A program made the position numbers and the translations under genes. A stretch of DNA of 64,000 nt from an uncultured Lachnospiraceae bacterium (GTDB lineage Bacteria; Bacillota; Clostridia; Lachnospirales; Lachnospiraceae). Positions 18,365 through 27,307 of this stretch are shown one piece after another (within the stretch, counting starts at the first letter, position 1; every line of letters begins with the position of its first letter). The notes beneath the pieces are model-generated. The model did no database searches. It was not told the DNA's origin and worked only from the letters and a program-made list of their open reading frames with translations. The stretch is taken from assembly GCA_946628415.1 (NCBI GenBank), contig CAMOWK010000007.1:1-64000 (forward strand), given 5' to 3'.

Positions 18365-20536
18365 TCACTCTCCTTCCTGCTCACTACTTGCCTCGGGAGA
18401 GGTGTCAGTATTTTCTGTATTTGTGCCGGCATCCGTACCTTCAGTTTTCTCTTGCTGCTCCGGAGCGGCTATCTGATCCTTAAGCTTATTCATTACGGAT
18501 GAACGTTTGATCCATGTCGTATTCTCATCTATACCATTTATAGAAAGCCCTTCATTATAAAGAGCAAGTATCTCTTCTTTATTAGCCTTTGACCACTTCT
18601 CCGGATCCTTGGTCTTTGCTTCGAAGGTTTCGTACATGTAGTTAAGATGCTCAGCGTATACCTTTGCCACATAGCTGCTGTTCTTGCCAAGTGCCACTTC
18701 AGCTTCTTTATACTGCGCTATAGCCGAGTCATACTCTCCAAGCTTTCCGTAAAGCTCTGCAATCTTACACATCTTGTTGGTATAAGACTGGATATAAGCT
18801 TTTACCTTAGGGTTATCACTGTCTTCTCCTACATTTATCTTTCCTGTAATCTGACTTACAACATCCTCGCATGCATTTATCGCATCCGGATAATTGATAT
18901 CAGGATTACTTTCATTTCCAAGCTTTTCATATATAACGGAAAGATTATCGTTAAAGCTGTAATAGAAGTCCTGTGCGTCACTTCCTTCGTACTCACTGAG
19001 TTCTTCCATGGCGTCCAGCATTACTGCTTTAGCCTTTTCAGGAACTCCCTCTTCATTTATATATGTAGTATAAATGTTTCCAAGTACTTCGTAGTTAACG
19101 TACTTTTCCTGATCTGTATTACTGTATTTGTTCTTATTATAATCCGCAAATCCATTAACGTTATCAAGAAGATTCGATACATTTACGTTTGCACTGGATC
19201 TTATCATGGATATATCTCCATAATAATCCGCAAGCGTTCCGTAGTCCTCATCCTTTGGATTTATCATCTTGAAATACTTCGTTGCCGTCTGATAGTCCGA
19301 AAGTTCAGTATAATACGCGAGTCCAAGTCTGTAAAGCACTTCATTGTTCTTATCAACATTTCCGTACTTATTCTTAACTCTGTTTGCTATAACTGTGAGT
19401 CCCTCTTCAAGCTTAAGAGATGACTCGCCATCTTCGTTGATATCATTTGCCGCATCAATGTAAAGATCGATGAACTGAATGTATGCTTCTGACTCTTTAC
19501 CATCCAGATCCATAGCCACCTTGTAGGTGTCTGCAGCTCTTGTATAATCAGATGTTGCTTTATAGTTATTGCCTTCTTCTATATAAGCTGCGTAGTTTTC
19601 TGCAGTAAGACGATTTCTTCCGGAAAGCCCAATAAGAGATATGATTCCGAAGAATATCGTAAGCCCTGCTGCAGTTGCAAACATTGCAAGCTTTTTCTTG
19701 TTTTCTTTTTTATATGACTCATCAAGCTCTGTATAGTGATCGAGTGCATACAGAAGCTCTGAACATGACTGATATCTGTCTGCCGGGCTTGGCTGAGTAC
19801 ATTTAAGAATGATTTTTTCAAGACCTGTCGAAAGCGAAGGATCCCACTCTCTTATAGGCTTCATTTCATACGGCGGATCGTTAGGATTCTTACCCGTAAC
19901 CATATGATAAAGTGTAGCGCCAAGATTATATATATCAGTACGGGCGTCTGTCTTATAAAGTCCACGTCCCTTATCATCACCAAACTGTTCAGGAGCCGCA
20001 TAACCTCTGGTACCAAGAGCCGTTGTATCCGCAATGTTCTCGGCTTTAAACTCTTTTGCCGTACCAAAGTCGATAAGCTTAACACCACCTTCCGGCTTAA
20101 GCATTACATTTGACGGCTTCATATCTCTATAGATGATCGGTGGATTCATAGAATGCAGGTAATCAAGTGCCGACGCAAGCTGACGTCCCCATTCAATAAC
20201 GTCTTCCTGAGGCTGTGCACCTTCCTGTTTAAGTACATCCGCAAGGTTTGTACCTTCTATGAAGTCCATCACTACATAGATAGTACCTTTATTATTAATG
20301 ATATCTACTATTCTAGGAAGAACCGGGTGATCAACATCTTTAAGGATATTTGCTTCTCGCTCAAGTCCCTTAAGAAGTGTCTTGGTTGACTTTGTCCCGT
20401 CATTCTTCATCTCTTTGACGGCCCACTGTTTGTTAAGTCTGTTATCTCTTGCAAGATAAACTATAGACATGCCCCCACGGCCGATCTCTTTTAGTATTTC
20501 GTATTTACCGTCAAGAACGGTTCCCTCTTTAGTCAT
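18365..20536 (-). CDS. Transmembrane Ser/Thr protein kinase with extracytoplasmic TPR region
   Basis: A 723-residue Hanks-type kinase. The kinase domain (about 10-270) is complete: glycine loop GRGGMSIVY (19-27), Lys41, YRDMKPSN with catalytic Asp138, DFG Asp156, and an activation loop with T171, T172 and T176 before YAAPE. A single membrane helix lies at about 283-304. The outer part (about 315-690) is a series of TPR-like helical repeats, not the PASTA repeats of cell-wall-sensing kinases such as PrkC or StkP. The last about 35 residues are Thr/Glu/Ser-rich. The neighbours are a PP2C phosphatase 41 bases upstream and the multi-motif acidic protein downstream, so the phosphorylation circuit is encoded together. 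The GAAGGTAG site precedes the ATG. Confidence 0.93.
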   Translation of the reverse strand: MTKEGTVLDGKYEILKEIGRGGMSIVYLARDNRLNKQWAVKEMKNDGTKSTKTLLKGLEREANILKDVDHPVLPRIVDIINNKGTIYVVMDFIEGTNLADVLKQEGAQPQEDVIEWGRQLASALDYLHSMNPPIIYRDMKPSNVMLKPEGGVKLIDFGTAKEFKAENIADTTALGTRGYAAPEQFGDDKGRGLYKTDARTDIYNLGATLYHMVTGKNPNDPPYEMKPIREWDPSLSTGLEKIILKCTQPSPADRYQSCSELLYALDHYTELDESYKKENKKKLAMFATAAGLTIFFGIISLIGLSGRNRLTAENYAAYIEEGNNYKATSDYTRAADTYKVAMDLDGKESEAYIQFIDLYIDAANDINEDGESSLKLEEGLTVIANRVKNKYGNVDKNNEVLYRLGLAYYTELSDYQTATKYFKMINPKDEDYGTLADYYGDISMIRSSANVNVSNLLDNVNGFADYNKNKYSNTDQEKYVNYEVLGNIYTTYINEEGVPEKAKAVMLDAMEELSEYEGSDAQDFYYSFNDNLSVIYEKLGNESNPDINYPDAINACEDVVSQITGKINVGEDSDNPKVKAYIQSYTNKMCKIAELYGKLGEYDSAIAQYKEAEVALGKNSSYVAKVYAEHLNYMYETFEAKTKDPEKWSKANKEEILALYNEGLSINGIDENTTWIKRSSVMNKLKDQIAAPEQQEKTEGTDAGTNTENTDTSPEASSEQEGE

Positions 20537-20577
20537 ATACGCTACCTTCGAATATTTGTAACAAAATCTGAATCGGA

Positions 20578-21348
20578 TTAATTGGTTCTAATAACTGCAA
20601 CTGTTATATTATCAGTTTCTTTTCTGCTTTTAACAAGATCTGTAAGATAAGAGCATCCATACCTCATCTTTTCTTCATCAAGCGCAACCTTAGGTCCAAG
20701 GTACTGCATTACCTCTTCATCTGTAACCTGATGTCTGAATCCGTCAGAGCAAAGAAGATATGTTGCATTCTTCTTCATCTGCCCCCTGAGGAAATCAGGT
20801 TCAACAACTTGGGATGCTCCAACGCACTGAAGCAGCACGCTTCTTCTCGGATCGACCTTGGCTTCTTCTTCAGTCATCCTTCCGAGAGAAACCTCTCTAT
20901 GTACAAATGTCTGGTCTTCAGTGATCTGCTTGGTTGTTTCCGTCATTTCGTAGATCCGGCTGTCACCGACATGCACCACGTAATAAACATCCTGAAGCAT
21001 AAGTATCGCTGAAACTGTTGTACCAAGCATAATATTGTGAACTGCTCCGTAACTTCCAAGTCTTCTGTTCTGAAACTGAATTATATTGTTCCAGTCATTT
21101 CTAAGGCTTCCGGCGCTAAATGTTCCGTTTATCACCTGTTCAGTAAAGGTCTCGTCAAACCAGCTGCAAAATGCATAGATTACTTCTTTGCTGGCAAGTT
21201 CCCCTTTTTCAAGTCCTCCCATACCATCACAAACTATTGCAAATGTAACTTTTCCGATAGGTGTGTCTACAATTCTTATGGCAAGTGAATCCTGATTCGT
21301 CTTTTTCCTAATGCCGATATCAGTATTATATGCTGCTATAAAATCCAT
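20578..21348 (-). CDS. PP2C-type Ser/Thr protein phosphatase
   Basis: About 256 residues of the PPM/PP2C family, metal-dependent phosphatases that reverse Hanks-kinase phosphorylation. Motifs seen: the N-terminal TNQDSL metal-binding motif, AIVCDGMGGLEKGELAS, VHVGDSRIYEM, LLCSDGFRHQVTDEE and KETDNITVAV. All the metal-coordinating aspartates appear present. An upstream TTG (21366) gives a six-residue extension, but the ATG at 21348 is preferred because AAAGGG lies at the right distance in front of it. There is no membrane segment, so it is cytosolic. It lies between the FHA gene and the kinase gene in the same run and is the natural eraser for that kinase. Confidence 0.92.
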   Translation of the reverse strand: MDFIAAYNTDIGIRKKTNQDSLAIRIVDTPIGKVTFAIVCDGMGGLEKGELASKEVIYAFCSWFDETFTEQVINGTFSAGSLRNDWNNIIQFQNRRLGSYGAVHNIMLGTTVSAILMLQDVYYVVHVGDSRIYEMTETTKQITEDQTFVHREVSLGRMTEEEAKVDPRRSVLLQCVGASQVVEPDFLRGQMKKNATYLLCSDGFRHQVTDEEVMQYLGPKVALDEEKMRYGCSYLTDLVKSRKETDNITVAVIRTN

Positions 21349-21380
21349 GTTACTAAACCCTTTCAAAGTAGATGCGTGTA

Positions 21381-23879
21381 TCAGTCGTCTCTTCTGAGTT
21401 TAAATATAAACTCTTCGCCACCCATCCAAACAACGGTACCATTCTTAAGAATCACTTCTTTGTTAGGTGAAATCTTTTCACCGTCTACATATGTTCCATT
21501 TGTAGAACCGTTATCAACTATATAACTTACGCCGTTCTTCTGAACTATTATACAGTGAACACGGCTTATCGCCGTATTACCGTTAATCGTAAAGTCAGCA
21601 TTCGAATTTGACTTTCCGATCTTGAAATCCGAATGTGTTATGAAGATTCTTTCTTTTGTGTTGGTTCTTATAAAATGCGGTTCCGGCTTCTTTGTAAAAT
21701 CTATCGGTGCAGAAGCCGGTGCTGCTGCCGGTTTCTCAAGAGCTGCTGCGCTCGGTTTAAGCTCGGATGTATCATCCTTTTTCTCAGGTGCCTGAGGTAC
21801 AGACTGCGGTGCCGGTGCGCTTGGCTGTGGCGCTATCGGTGCTTTCGGCATCTGTGGTGCCTGTGGTCCCGGTGCAAGTGCCGGTGCGCTTGGCTGTGCT
21901 GCTACCGGTGCTTTTGGCATCTGTGGTGCCTGTGGTCCCGGTGCAGGTGCCGGTGCACTTGGCTGTGCTGCTGCAGGTGCTTTCGGCATCTGCGGTGCCT
22001 GTGGTCCCGGTGCCGGTGCCGGTGCACTTGGCTGTGCTGCTGCAGGTGCTTTCGGCATCTGTGGTGCCTGTGGTCCCGGTGCAGGTGCCGGTGCACTTGG
22101 CTGTGCTGCTGCAGGTGCTTTCGGCATCTGTGGTGCCTGTGGTCCCGGTGCTGGTGCTGGTGCGCTTGGCTGTGGCGCTACCGGTGCTTTTGGCATCTGC
22201 GGTGCCTGTGGTCCCGGTGCCGGTGCTGAAGCACTTGACTGTGGCGCTATCGGTGCCTTTGGCATCTGCGGTGTCTGTGGTCCCGGTGCAGGTGCACTTG
22301 GCTGTGCTGCTTCAGGTGCTTTTGGCATCTGTTCCATAATGTCATCCATAGGAAGATCCATCATAGGAACTTCATCCTTTATTACTGCCTGCGGAGCAGG
22401 AGTTGGCGCATCCACCTTTATATTATCTATTTTTTCTTCTACTTTTATTTCAGGCTTAACTTCAGGTTTTTCCTCAACCTTTACCTCAGGCTTAACTTCA
22501 GGTTTTTCCTCAACCTTTACCTCAGGCTTTTCTTCAGCCTTTACTTCTGGTTTAACTTCCGGTTTTTCTTCAGCCTTTACTTCAGGTTTAATCTCTACAT
22601 TTGGTTTTTGTGATTCCTGTCCTGTCTTTGGAATCTGTTGATCTGCTCCCATTGGTCCATTCTGTGGCTGCCCCATTGGTCTTCCCTGTGGTGGCATTCC
22701 AGGCTGTCCCATCGGTCCATTCTGTGGTGCCTGCCCAGGCTGTCCCATCGGTCTTCCCTGCATTGGCTGTCCAGGCTGTCCCATCGGCATTCCCTGTGGT
22801 GGCATTCCGGGCTGCCCCATCGGTCTTCCCTGCATTGGCTGTCCAGGCTGTCCCATCGGCATTCCCTGTGGTGGCATTCCGGGCTGTCCCATCGGTCTTC
22901 CCTGCATCGGCTGTCCAGGCTGTCCCATCGGCATTCCCTGTGGTGGCATTCCGGGCTGCCCCATCGGTCTTCCCTGCATCGGCTGTCCAGGCTGTCCCAT
23001 CGGTCTTCCCTGCTGCGGCATTCCAGGCTGCCCCATTGGTCTTCCCTGCATTGGCATCCCAGGCTGTCCCATCGGCATTCCCTGCGGCGGCATTCCGGGC
23101 TGCCCCATTGGTCTTCCCTGCATTGGCATCCCAGGCTGCCCCATCGGCATTCCCTGTGGTGGCATTCCGGGCTGTCCCATCGGTCTTCCCTGCATTGGCA
23201 TCCCAGGCTGCCCCATTGGCATTCCTGCTTGTCCGCCATACTGAGTATTCATGCCTCTGGCACGAAGAACGTCCATTCTGTTGACGTTCACATTGCCACT
23301 CTTCTGTGGCATCTGTCCTTCAGGTTCAACATCTATAAGAAGTTTATTCACTAATACAAGCAATTCATTTAAGGAGAAGTTATAAGAATTAATCTTAGAA
23401 AGAAGTCTGGCAACGTAATCATCTACGTCACCCTCATCAAATTGAAGTTTTGAAACTGCTTCTCTGAAGAAATCTGCGATTTCGCCCATCTGAAGCGCTT
23501 CTTTCTCAACCGGTACAGCGAGGAAGAATACTTTAAGTGTACTCTGCTCAACAAATACATAGTTGAAATCTCTGACTATAGCATTTACAGGTATTCCCTT
23601 TGGTCCTATATTAAAAGACTCAATCATATTCCTAAGCAGTGTAAGAACCTCTGCCTTTTTGAATATTCTCTTTGAAAATGAATTGTAATTCGGAAGATCA
23701 ATCAGTATATTCTCAATCTTTCTCTGTCCTTCATCTTCTACATACTGAACCTGTGCAAGTCCGGACGGATTATTCTGCTTTATACCATCCAATGCCTTCT
23801 CATCAAGCGACTCGGATGCTCCGAGAATGTATGTAAAGACATTTCTTGTCCCCTGCTTTGCTACATCAAATCTGATCAT
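21381..23879 (-). CDS. FHA-domain protein with long Pro/Gln/Gly repeat linkers (FHA 1)
   Basis: About 832 residues in five parts. Residues 1-195 are an alpha/beta domain shared with the next gene upstream (the domain I know as DUF6382). About 219-407 are many copies of [17 protein letters not shown]. About 427-480 is a [13 protein letters not shown] repeat. About 515-695 are seven 23-residue units built on APQMPKAP...[12 protein letters not shown]. The C-terminal FHA domain (about 735-832) keeps the GK, ISRVH and [11 protein letters not shown] signature for phosphothreonine binding. There is no membrane helix or signal peptide. The repeats are extended, flexible and probably expand or contract. 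It lies in the kinase/phosphatase run. The start used is ATG 23879 with GGGGGA upstream; a TTG three bases before is unlikely. Confidence 0.88.
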   Translation of the reverse strand: MIRFDVAKQGTRNVFTYILGASESLDEKALDGIKQNNPSGLAQVQYVEDEGQRKIENILIDLPNYNSFSKRIFKKAEVLTLLRNMIESFNIGPKGIPVNAIVRDFNYVFVEQSTLKVFFLAVPVEKEALQMGEIADFFREAVSKLQFDEGDVDDYVARLLSKINSYNFSLNELLVLVNKLLIDVEPEGQMPQKSGNVNVNRMDVLRARGMNTQYGGQAGMPMGQPGMPMQGRPMGQPGMPPQGMPMGQPGMPMQGRPMGQPGMPPQGMPMGQPGMPMQGRPMGQPGMPQQGRPMGQPGQPMQGRPMGQPGMPPQGMPMGQPGQPMQGRPMGQPGMPPQGMPMGQPGQPMQGRPMGQPGMPPQGMPMGQPGQPMQGRPMGQPGQAPQNGPMGQPGMPPQGRPMGQPQNGPMGADQQIPKTGQESQKPNVEIKPEVKAEEKPEVKPEVKAEEKPEVKVEEKPEVKPEVKVEEKPEVKPEIKVEEKIDNIKVDAPTPAPQAVIKDEVPMMDLPMDDIMEQMPKAPEAAQPSAPAPGPQTPQMPKAPIAPQSSASAPAPGPQAPQMPKAPVAPQPSAPAPAPGPQAPQMPKAPAAAQPSAPAPAPGPQAPQMPKAPAAAQPSAPAPAPGPQAPQMPKAPAAAQPSAPAPAPGPQAPQMPKAPVAAQPSAPALAPGPQAPQMPKAPIAPQPSAPAPQSVPQAPEKKDDTSELKPSAAALEKPAAAPASAPIDFTKKPEPHFIRTNTKERIFITHSDFKIGKSNSNADFTINGNTAISRVHCIIVQKNGVSYIVDNGSTNGTYVDGEKISPNKEVILKNGTVVWMGGEEFIFKLRRDD
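21800..22335. repeat. Tandem 69-bp repeats encoding the MPKAP units of FHA 1
   Basis: Seven consecutive units of 69 bases encode 23-residue blocks with the core QMPKAP. Three central blocks are identical at protein level. A shorter, diverged block precedes them. High sequence identity between neighbours suggests recent duplication or gene conversion. Confidence 0.8.
22655..23225. repeat. Tandem repeats encoding the GQPG/MQGRP units of FHA 1
   Basis: A long GC-richer stretch with repeated blocks built from the phrases ATGGGACAGCC, CCGCCACAGGG and CAGGGAAGACC (in coding sense), giving MGQP-G-M/Q-P and PQG/MQGRP. Larger units of about 72 bases can be seen. The number of copies is likely to vary between strains. 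Confidence 0.8.
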
Positions 23880-23940
23880 CAATAAATCCCCCTTTTACAT
23901 GAAACCGTTTTGCTGCCACCCTAGTATAGCCGCTTAACAG

Positions 23941-25527
23941 CTACCATTTAAATATAAACTCTTCGTCTGCGAGCTTGAATTTGGAATTGTTCTTAAGAAG
24001 TACCTCTTCTCCCTCTTCAAGCTCTCTGCCATCTACATATGTGTGATTGGTTGACTTATTATCACGGATATAATATCCGTCATCCTTCTTGGTGATTACA
24101 GCATGCTGTCTTGAAATAGCACCATTATCACTTACATGATAATCTACACCTCTTGATGCCTTTCCAATCTTGAAGACAGCTTTTTGAACCATTATCCTTT
24201 CCCCGTTATCAACTCTTACGATATAAGGATTAGTCTTTAGAACAGGGGCTTTTTTAGGTTCCGGAGCTGCCTCGGCTGCCGGTGCTTCTTCCGTCTTTGC
24301 ATCTTTCTTTACCTTGCCGTCGGCTGAATCACCCGGAACATTTTCGAATACTGCCTTTTTCTTTTTATTCTTTGATTCCATGGAAATCTCAGTTATAGCT
24401 TCAGCAGGCTCGGTTGCTGCGCTCTCTGTTTCAGCTGCTTCTTCAGCTTCTAGAGCCGCCTGCTGTATAAGTGCTGCCCTGCTAACCTTCACTGTTCCGG
24501 TCTTTCTGACAGGAGGAACCGGTTCCATTTCCTCTTTTTTCATTTCTTCTTTAATTTCTTCTAACGGCTCGCCGTTAACAAGATTTTTGATCAGGCTGGC
24601 AAGCTCTGCGTCTGACATACTGTCTGTAGGATCCGCAGTTTCTTCCACAGCCGTCTCTTCTTTTTCTGCTTCTGCATCTTCGGAAACTTCCTCTTCAGGT
24701 GCAGCCTCTTCAGCATCATCATCGGAAATCTCTATATCAAGAACTCCACCTTCATTTCCTTCTTCTGCCGGAGCTTCATCAGCGGCAGCTTCAATAGCTT
24801 CCATCTCGTCATCATCTTCTGCACTAATTTCCGGAAGTTCTGCGTCTGCTTCCCCAAGATCTTTCATAAAGTCTTTAACTCCGGTTGCTTCAGCTACAGC
24901 AGAATCAAGAACCTCAGTTCCCTCATCTGTTGATATAGCATCACTTGCCTCATCAAAGCTTATTCCGGCATCCTGCATAAGAGCTTCAGTAAGGCCCACA
25001 AGACCTCTTAAGTTAAATGCATCGCCGTTTACGTATGTGAGAAGCTGACCTACATACGAAAGCTCTTCCTCAACATCAAATTTAAGACCTGCTATGAAAT
25101 ACTTAAGAAAGCTCTTGAATTCTTTCATAACAAATGCCTCTGATTCAACAGGAACACAGAGGAAGCTCACGTTATAATCATCATCAACAAACATAAAACC
25201 TTTGTTAAGGATCAGATATGAAAGATGAATAGCTCTCTCTTTAAGAGCTATAATCTCAAGGCTGATATTTCTGATTATCTTAAGGAGCTTTTCTTTATCA
25301 ACTCCGCTTTCAGTGTATGCAGCAAGATTTGTCATGCCGCTTACATCAAAATTAAGGTAATCAAAATCATCATCCTCTTCGTATATAACCTTGACAAGTC
25401 CCGGAACATCCTCATCCTCCAGTATGTCAAGAGTATCTTCGTCAAGTTCTGTACCATCCCCTATTATGTATGTAAGATATCTCTCGGAATCACCGATAGT
25501 CTTTGCTTTAAAATCAAAACACCTCAA
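23941..25527 (-). CDS. FHA-domain protein with acidic linker (FHA 2), paralogue of FHA 1
   Basis: A 528-residue protein. Residues 1-190 match the N-terminal domain of FHA 1: TYIIG, LDEDTLD, VPGLVKVIYEED, FLCVPVESEAFVMKEFK and a following helical stretch line up in order. About 195-420 is an acidic, Glu/Ala-rich linker that contains a GTEVL motif at T204, the same type as in the acidic membrane protein. The C-terminal FHA domain (about 435-528) has FKIGK, ISRQHAV and STNHTYVDG; the usual NGT is NHT here. The start is a TTG with GGAGGG eight bases upstream, and no ATG nearby is as good. It lies 51 bases after mltG. It is cytosolic by sequence, probably a phosphothreonine reader or adaptor. Confidence 0.88.
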   Translation of the reverse strand: MRCFDFKAKTIGDSERYLTYIIGDGTELDEDTLDILEDEDVPGLVKVIYEEDDDFDYLNFDVSGMTNLAAYTESGVDKEKLLKIIRNISLEIIALKERAIHLSYLILNKGFMFVDDDYNVSFLCVPVESEAFVMKEFKSFLKYFIAGLKFDVEEELSYVGQLLTYVNGDAFNLRGLVGLTEALMQDAGISFDEASDAISTDEGTEVLDSAVAEATGVKDFMKDLGEADAELPEISAEDDDEMEAIEAAADEAPAEEGNEGGVLDIEISDDDAEEAAPEEEVSEDAEAEKEETAVEETADPTDSMSDAELASLIKNLVNGEPLEEIKEEMKKEEMEPVPPVRKTGTVKVSRAALIQQAALEAEEAAETESAATEPAEAITEISMESKNKKKKAVFENVPGDSADGKVKKDAKTEEAPAAEAAPEPKKAPVLKTNPYIVRVDNGERIMVQKAVFKIGKASRGVDYHVSDNGAISRQHAVITKKDDGYYIRDNKSTNHTYVDGRELEEGEEVLLKNNSKFKLADEEFIFKW

Positions 25528-25578
25528 CTTTTACGCCCTCCTATATATGAATTATAGATAGATGTTAAAATAATCATT

Positions 25579-26661
25579 TTAGTTGTCGCCGTCTCCGGCA
25601 TCATCCTCTCCTCCTTCTGTTTCAAAAGGAGTCTCACTGAATTCATGTGTTCCTTTATTAGGATCACTGATTTTGTAGTAGAGATATGAGCTTTCTTCCG
25701 GAGAAAGAACAGCTTCAATGCAAGCAACGCCGGGGTTACATATAGGTCCCGACGGAAGCCCTGTATTTAGGTAAGTATTATATCCGGAAGCTCTGTTTTT
25801 ATCTCCATCTTTAAGAACCGAAGTATCATACATTCCTTCGGTTGTGACATAAAGAATAGAGGCATCAACCTCGAGAGGCATGCCACTGTTTATTCTGTTA
25901 TAGTATATACCGGCAATTATCTTTCTCTCTTCAGGAACACTGCATTCCCTCTCAAGAAGCGAAGCAAGCGTAATAACCTGATAAGTGGTAAGACCTCTTT
26001 CGGCAGCTTTCTCCTTGAAACTGTCAGTATAATAGTTGCTGAACGTCTTTGTCATATAATCCGCAACATCCTTTGCGGTCATATCTTCCGGAATATCATA
26101 AGTAGCCGGAAAGAGAAATCCCTCCAGCTTATATCTTGCATCAGATGCAATAACTGCATCCTCTAAAAATCCATATTCAGCTTTCTGCGCTGATTTAATT
26201 TCATTTACAAAATCAGACTTACTGCAGATTCCAAGCTTCTCACATCTGGCTCCGATCTGATCAACCGTAAAACCTTCAGGAACGACCAGTTGAGTTGCAT
26301 TTACATCTTCTGATACTTTGGTTGCCATGACTTTCATCATGTCAAGAGTATTCATTCCTGTATTAAGTGTAAATGTACCGCTGCCGAGCTTGCCTCTGTA
26401 ATCAGAGTCACCAAGCCTTTTAGTAAAGGCACCTTCATACTTAATAAGCCCTTTGTTCTTCAGTATCTTAGCTATCCTTCTGGCGGATGCTCCCTCCGGG
26501 ATTACCACCTCTACATCTGTACCTGTAGTTGTATTAGTATTTGTGTACTCCTTGTCATATGCTCTCTTATAGTCTGCGTAATACTGATCAACATACATGT
26601 ACAAAAACAGGCATGCCACAAGAGCTATAAGAAGTTTTATGAACTTGGCTACGTTATCCAT
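25579..26661 (-). CDS. mltG: MltG endolytic peptidoglycan transglycosylase
   Basis: About 360 residues of the YceG/MltG family, which cuts nascent glycan strands in the cell wall and so sets strand length. An N-terminal membrane helix (about residues 9-27) is followed by a short hydrophilic spacer, a LysM-like region around VVIPEGASARRIAKIL, and the catalytic domain with LEGFLFPATYDIP, TLASLLERE (general acid Glu, residue 240 counted from the upstream ATG at 26670), VPEERKIIAGIYYNRI and TGLPSGPICNPG. The ATG at 26661 has AAGG at better spacing than the ATG at 26670; both are possible. It is first in the run that continues into the FHA, phosphatase and kinase genes. This suggests that wall synthesis and phosphosignalling are expressed together. 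Confidence 0.92.
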   Translation of the reverse strand: MDNVAKFIKLLIALVACLFLYMYVDQYYADYKRAYDKEYTNTNTTTGTDVEVVIPEGASARRIAKILKNKGLIKYEGAFTKRLGDSDYRGKLGSGTFTLNTGMNTLDMMKVMATKVSEDVNATQLVVPEGFTVDQIGARCEKLGICSKSDFVNEIKSAQKAEYGFLEDAVIASDARYKLEGFLFPATYDIPEDMTAKDVADYMTKTFSNYYTDSFKEKAAERGLTTYQVITLASLLERECSVPEERKIIAGIYYNRINSGMPLEVDASILYVTTEGMYDTSVLKDGDKNRASGYNTYLNTGLPSGPICNPGVACIEAVLSPEESSYLYYKISDPNKGTHEFSETPFETEGGEDDAGDGDN

Positions 26662-26696
26662 CTTTTCCATCCTTGAAGTTAAAAAACTTTAATGTT

Positions 26697-26702
26697 ATTA
26701 TA
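26697..26702 (-). promoter_or_regulatory. -10 element for mltG and the downstream phosphosignalling run
   Basis: A perfect TATAAT on the minus strand lies about 36 bases ahead of the preferred mltG start. The -35 region is AT-rich and poor. It is the only good -10 box seen ahead of the run of genes 26661-8731, though internal promoters cannot be excluded. Confidence 0.45.
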
Positions 26703-26743
26703 CTACCATCTTTTATAAAAAAATACAAGGAATACGTTGCATT

Positions 26744-26757
26744 TGTCCATATGGACA
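26744..26757. promoter_or_regulatory. 14-bp perfect palindrome between mltG and the cyclophilin gene
   Basis: The sequence TGTCCATATGGACA is fully self-complementary. It lies 26 bases ahead of the cyclophilin start in the divergent interval 26671-26782. It could be an operator for either gene; no regulator is identified. Confidence 0.4.
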
Positions 26758-26782
26758 GGGCATGGAAAGGAAGGATAATTAA

Positions 26783-27301
26783 ATGTCAAATCCTATTGTT
26801 ACGATTACGATGGAGTCAGGGGATGAAATGAAACTTGAGCTCTACCCTGAAATCGCGCCAAACACTGTTAACAACTTTATCTCACTCGTTAAATCCGGGT
26901 TTTATGATGGAGTGATCTTTCACAGAGTCATAAGTGGATTTATGATTCAGGGCGGCGATCCTGAAGGAAGAGGCACCGGTGGTCCGGGTTACTCCATAAA
27001 AGGCGAATTCAGCGCTAATGGTTTTTCTAACGACCTTAAGCACACTAAAGGCGTTCTTTCAATGGCACGTTCGATGAATCCCGATTCTGCGGGATCACAG
27101 TTCTTTATAATGCACGAAGATTCTCCTCATCTTGATGGTCAGTACGCTGCATTCGGCAAGATCATTGAAGGTCAGGATGTCGTAGATAAAATTGCCACAA
27201 CAAGAACCGGCTGGGGCGACAAGCCTATCGAAGAACAGAAGATGAAAACTGTTACTGTCGATACATTTGGCGTGGATTATCCTGAGCCTGAAAAAATGTA
27301 A
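26783..27301 (+). CDS. Cyclophilin-type peptidyl-prolyl cis-trans isomerase
   Basis: A 172-residue single-domain cyclophilin that speeds proline isomerisation during protein folding. Family motifs are clear: NFISLVKSGFYDGVIFHRVI, FMIQGGDPEGRGTGGPGYSI, SMARSMNPDSAGSQFFIM and LDGQYAAFGKIIEGQDVV. The active-site Arg (FHR), Gln (QFFI) and Phe positions are conserved. There is no signal peptide, so the enzyme is cytosolic. The ATG has GGAAAGGAAGG upstream. It is the first plus-strand gene after the mltG divergence. Its stop is only six bases from the stop of the minus-strand gene at 27308, with no visible terminator in between, so the two transcripts may overlap. Confidence 0.95.
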   Translation: MSNPIVTITMESGDEMKLELYPEIAPNTVNNFISLVKSGFYDGVIFHRVISGFMIQGGDPEGRGTGGPGYSIKGEFSANGFSNDLKHTKGVLSMARSMNPDSAGSQFFIMHEDSPHLDGQYAAFGKIIEGQDVVDKIATTRTGWGDKPIEEQKMKTVTVDTFGVDYPEPEKM

Positions 27302-27307
27302 TATATT

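Noticed and set aside
21348..21366. TTG start of the PP2C gene at 21366
   Set aside because: The bases coding for those first residues are themselves the Shine-Dalgarno (AAAGGG) of the ATG at 21348.
22655..23225. Regular repeats that could be taken for a CRISPR array
   Set aside because: The units are imperfect, lie in frame in FHA 1, and there are no unique spacers and no cas genes.
21633..23354. Several open frames of 100-238 codons on the plus strand opposite FHA 1
   Set aside because: They are antisense shadows of the Pro/Gln/Gly repeats; their products are repetitive Ser/Leu/Cys or Val/Pro strings and they lack ribosome sites.
6913..26661. A type VII secretion locus, suggested by CbxX-type ATPase, FHA, kinase and large surface protein
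   Set aside because: No FtsK/EssC-type ATPase, no WXG100 or LXG protein and no EsaA-type membrane protein is present in the window.
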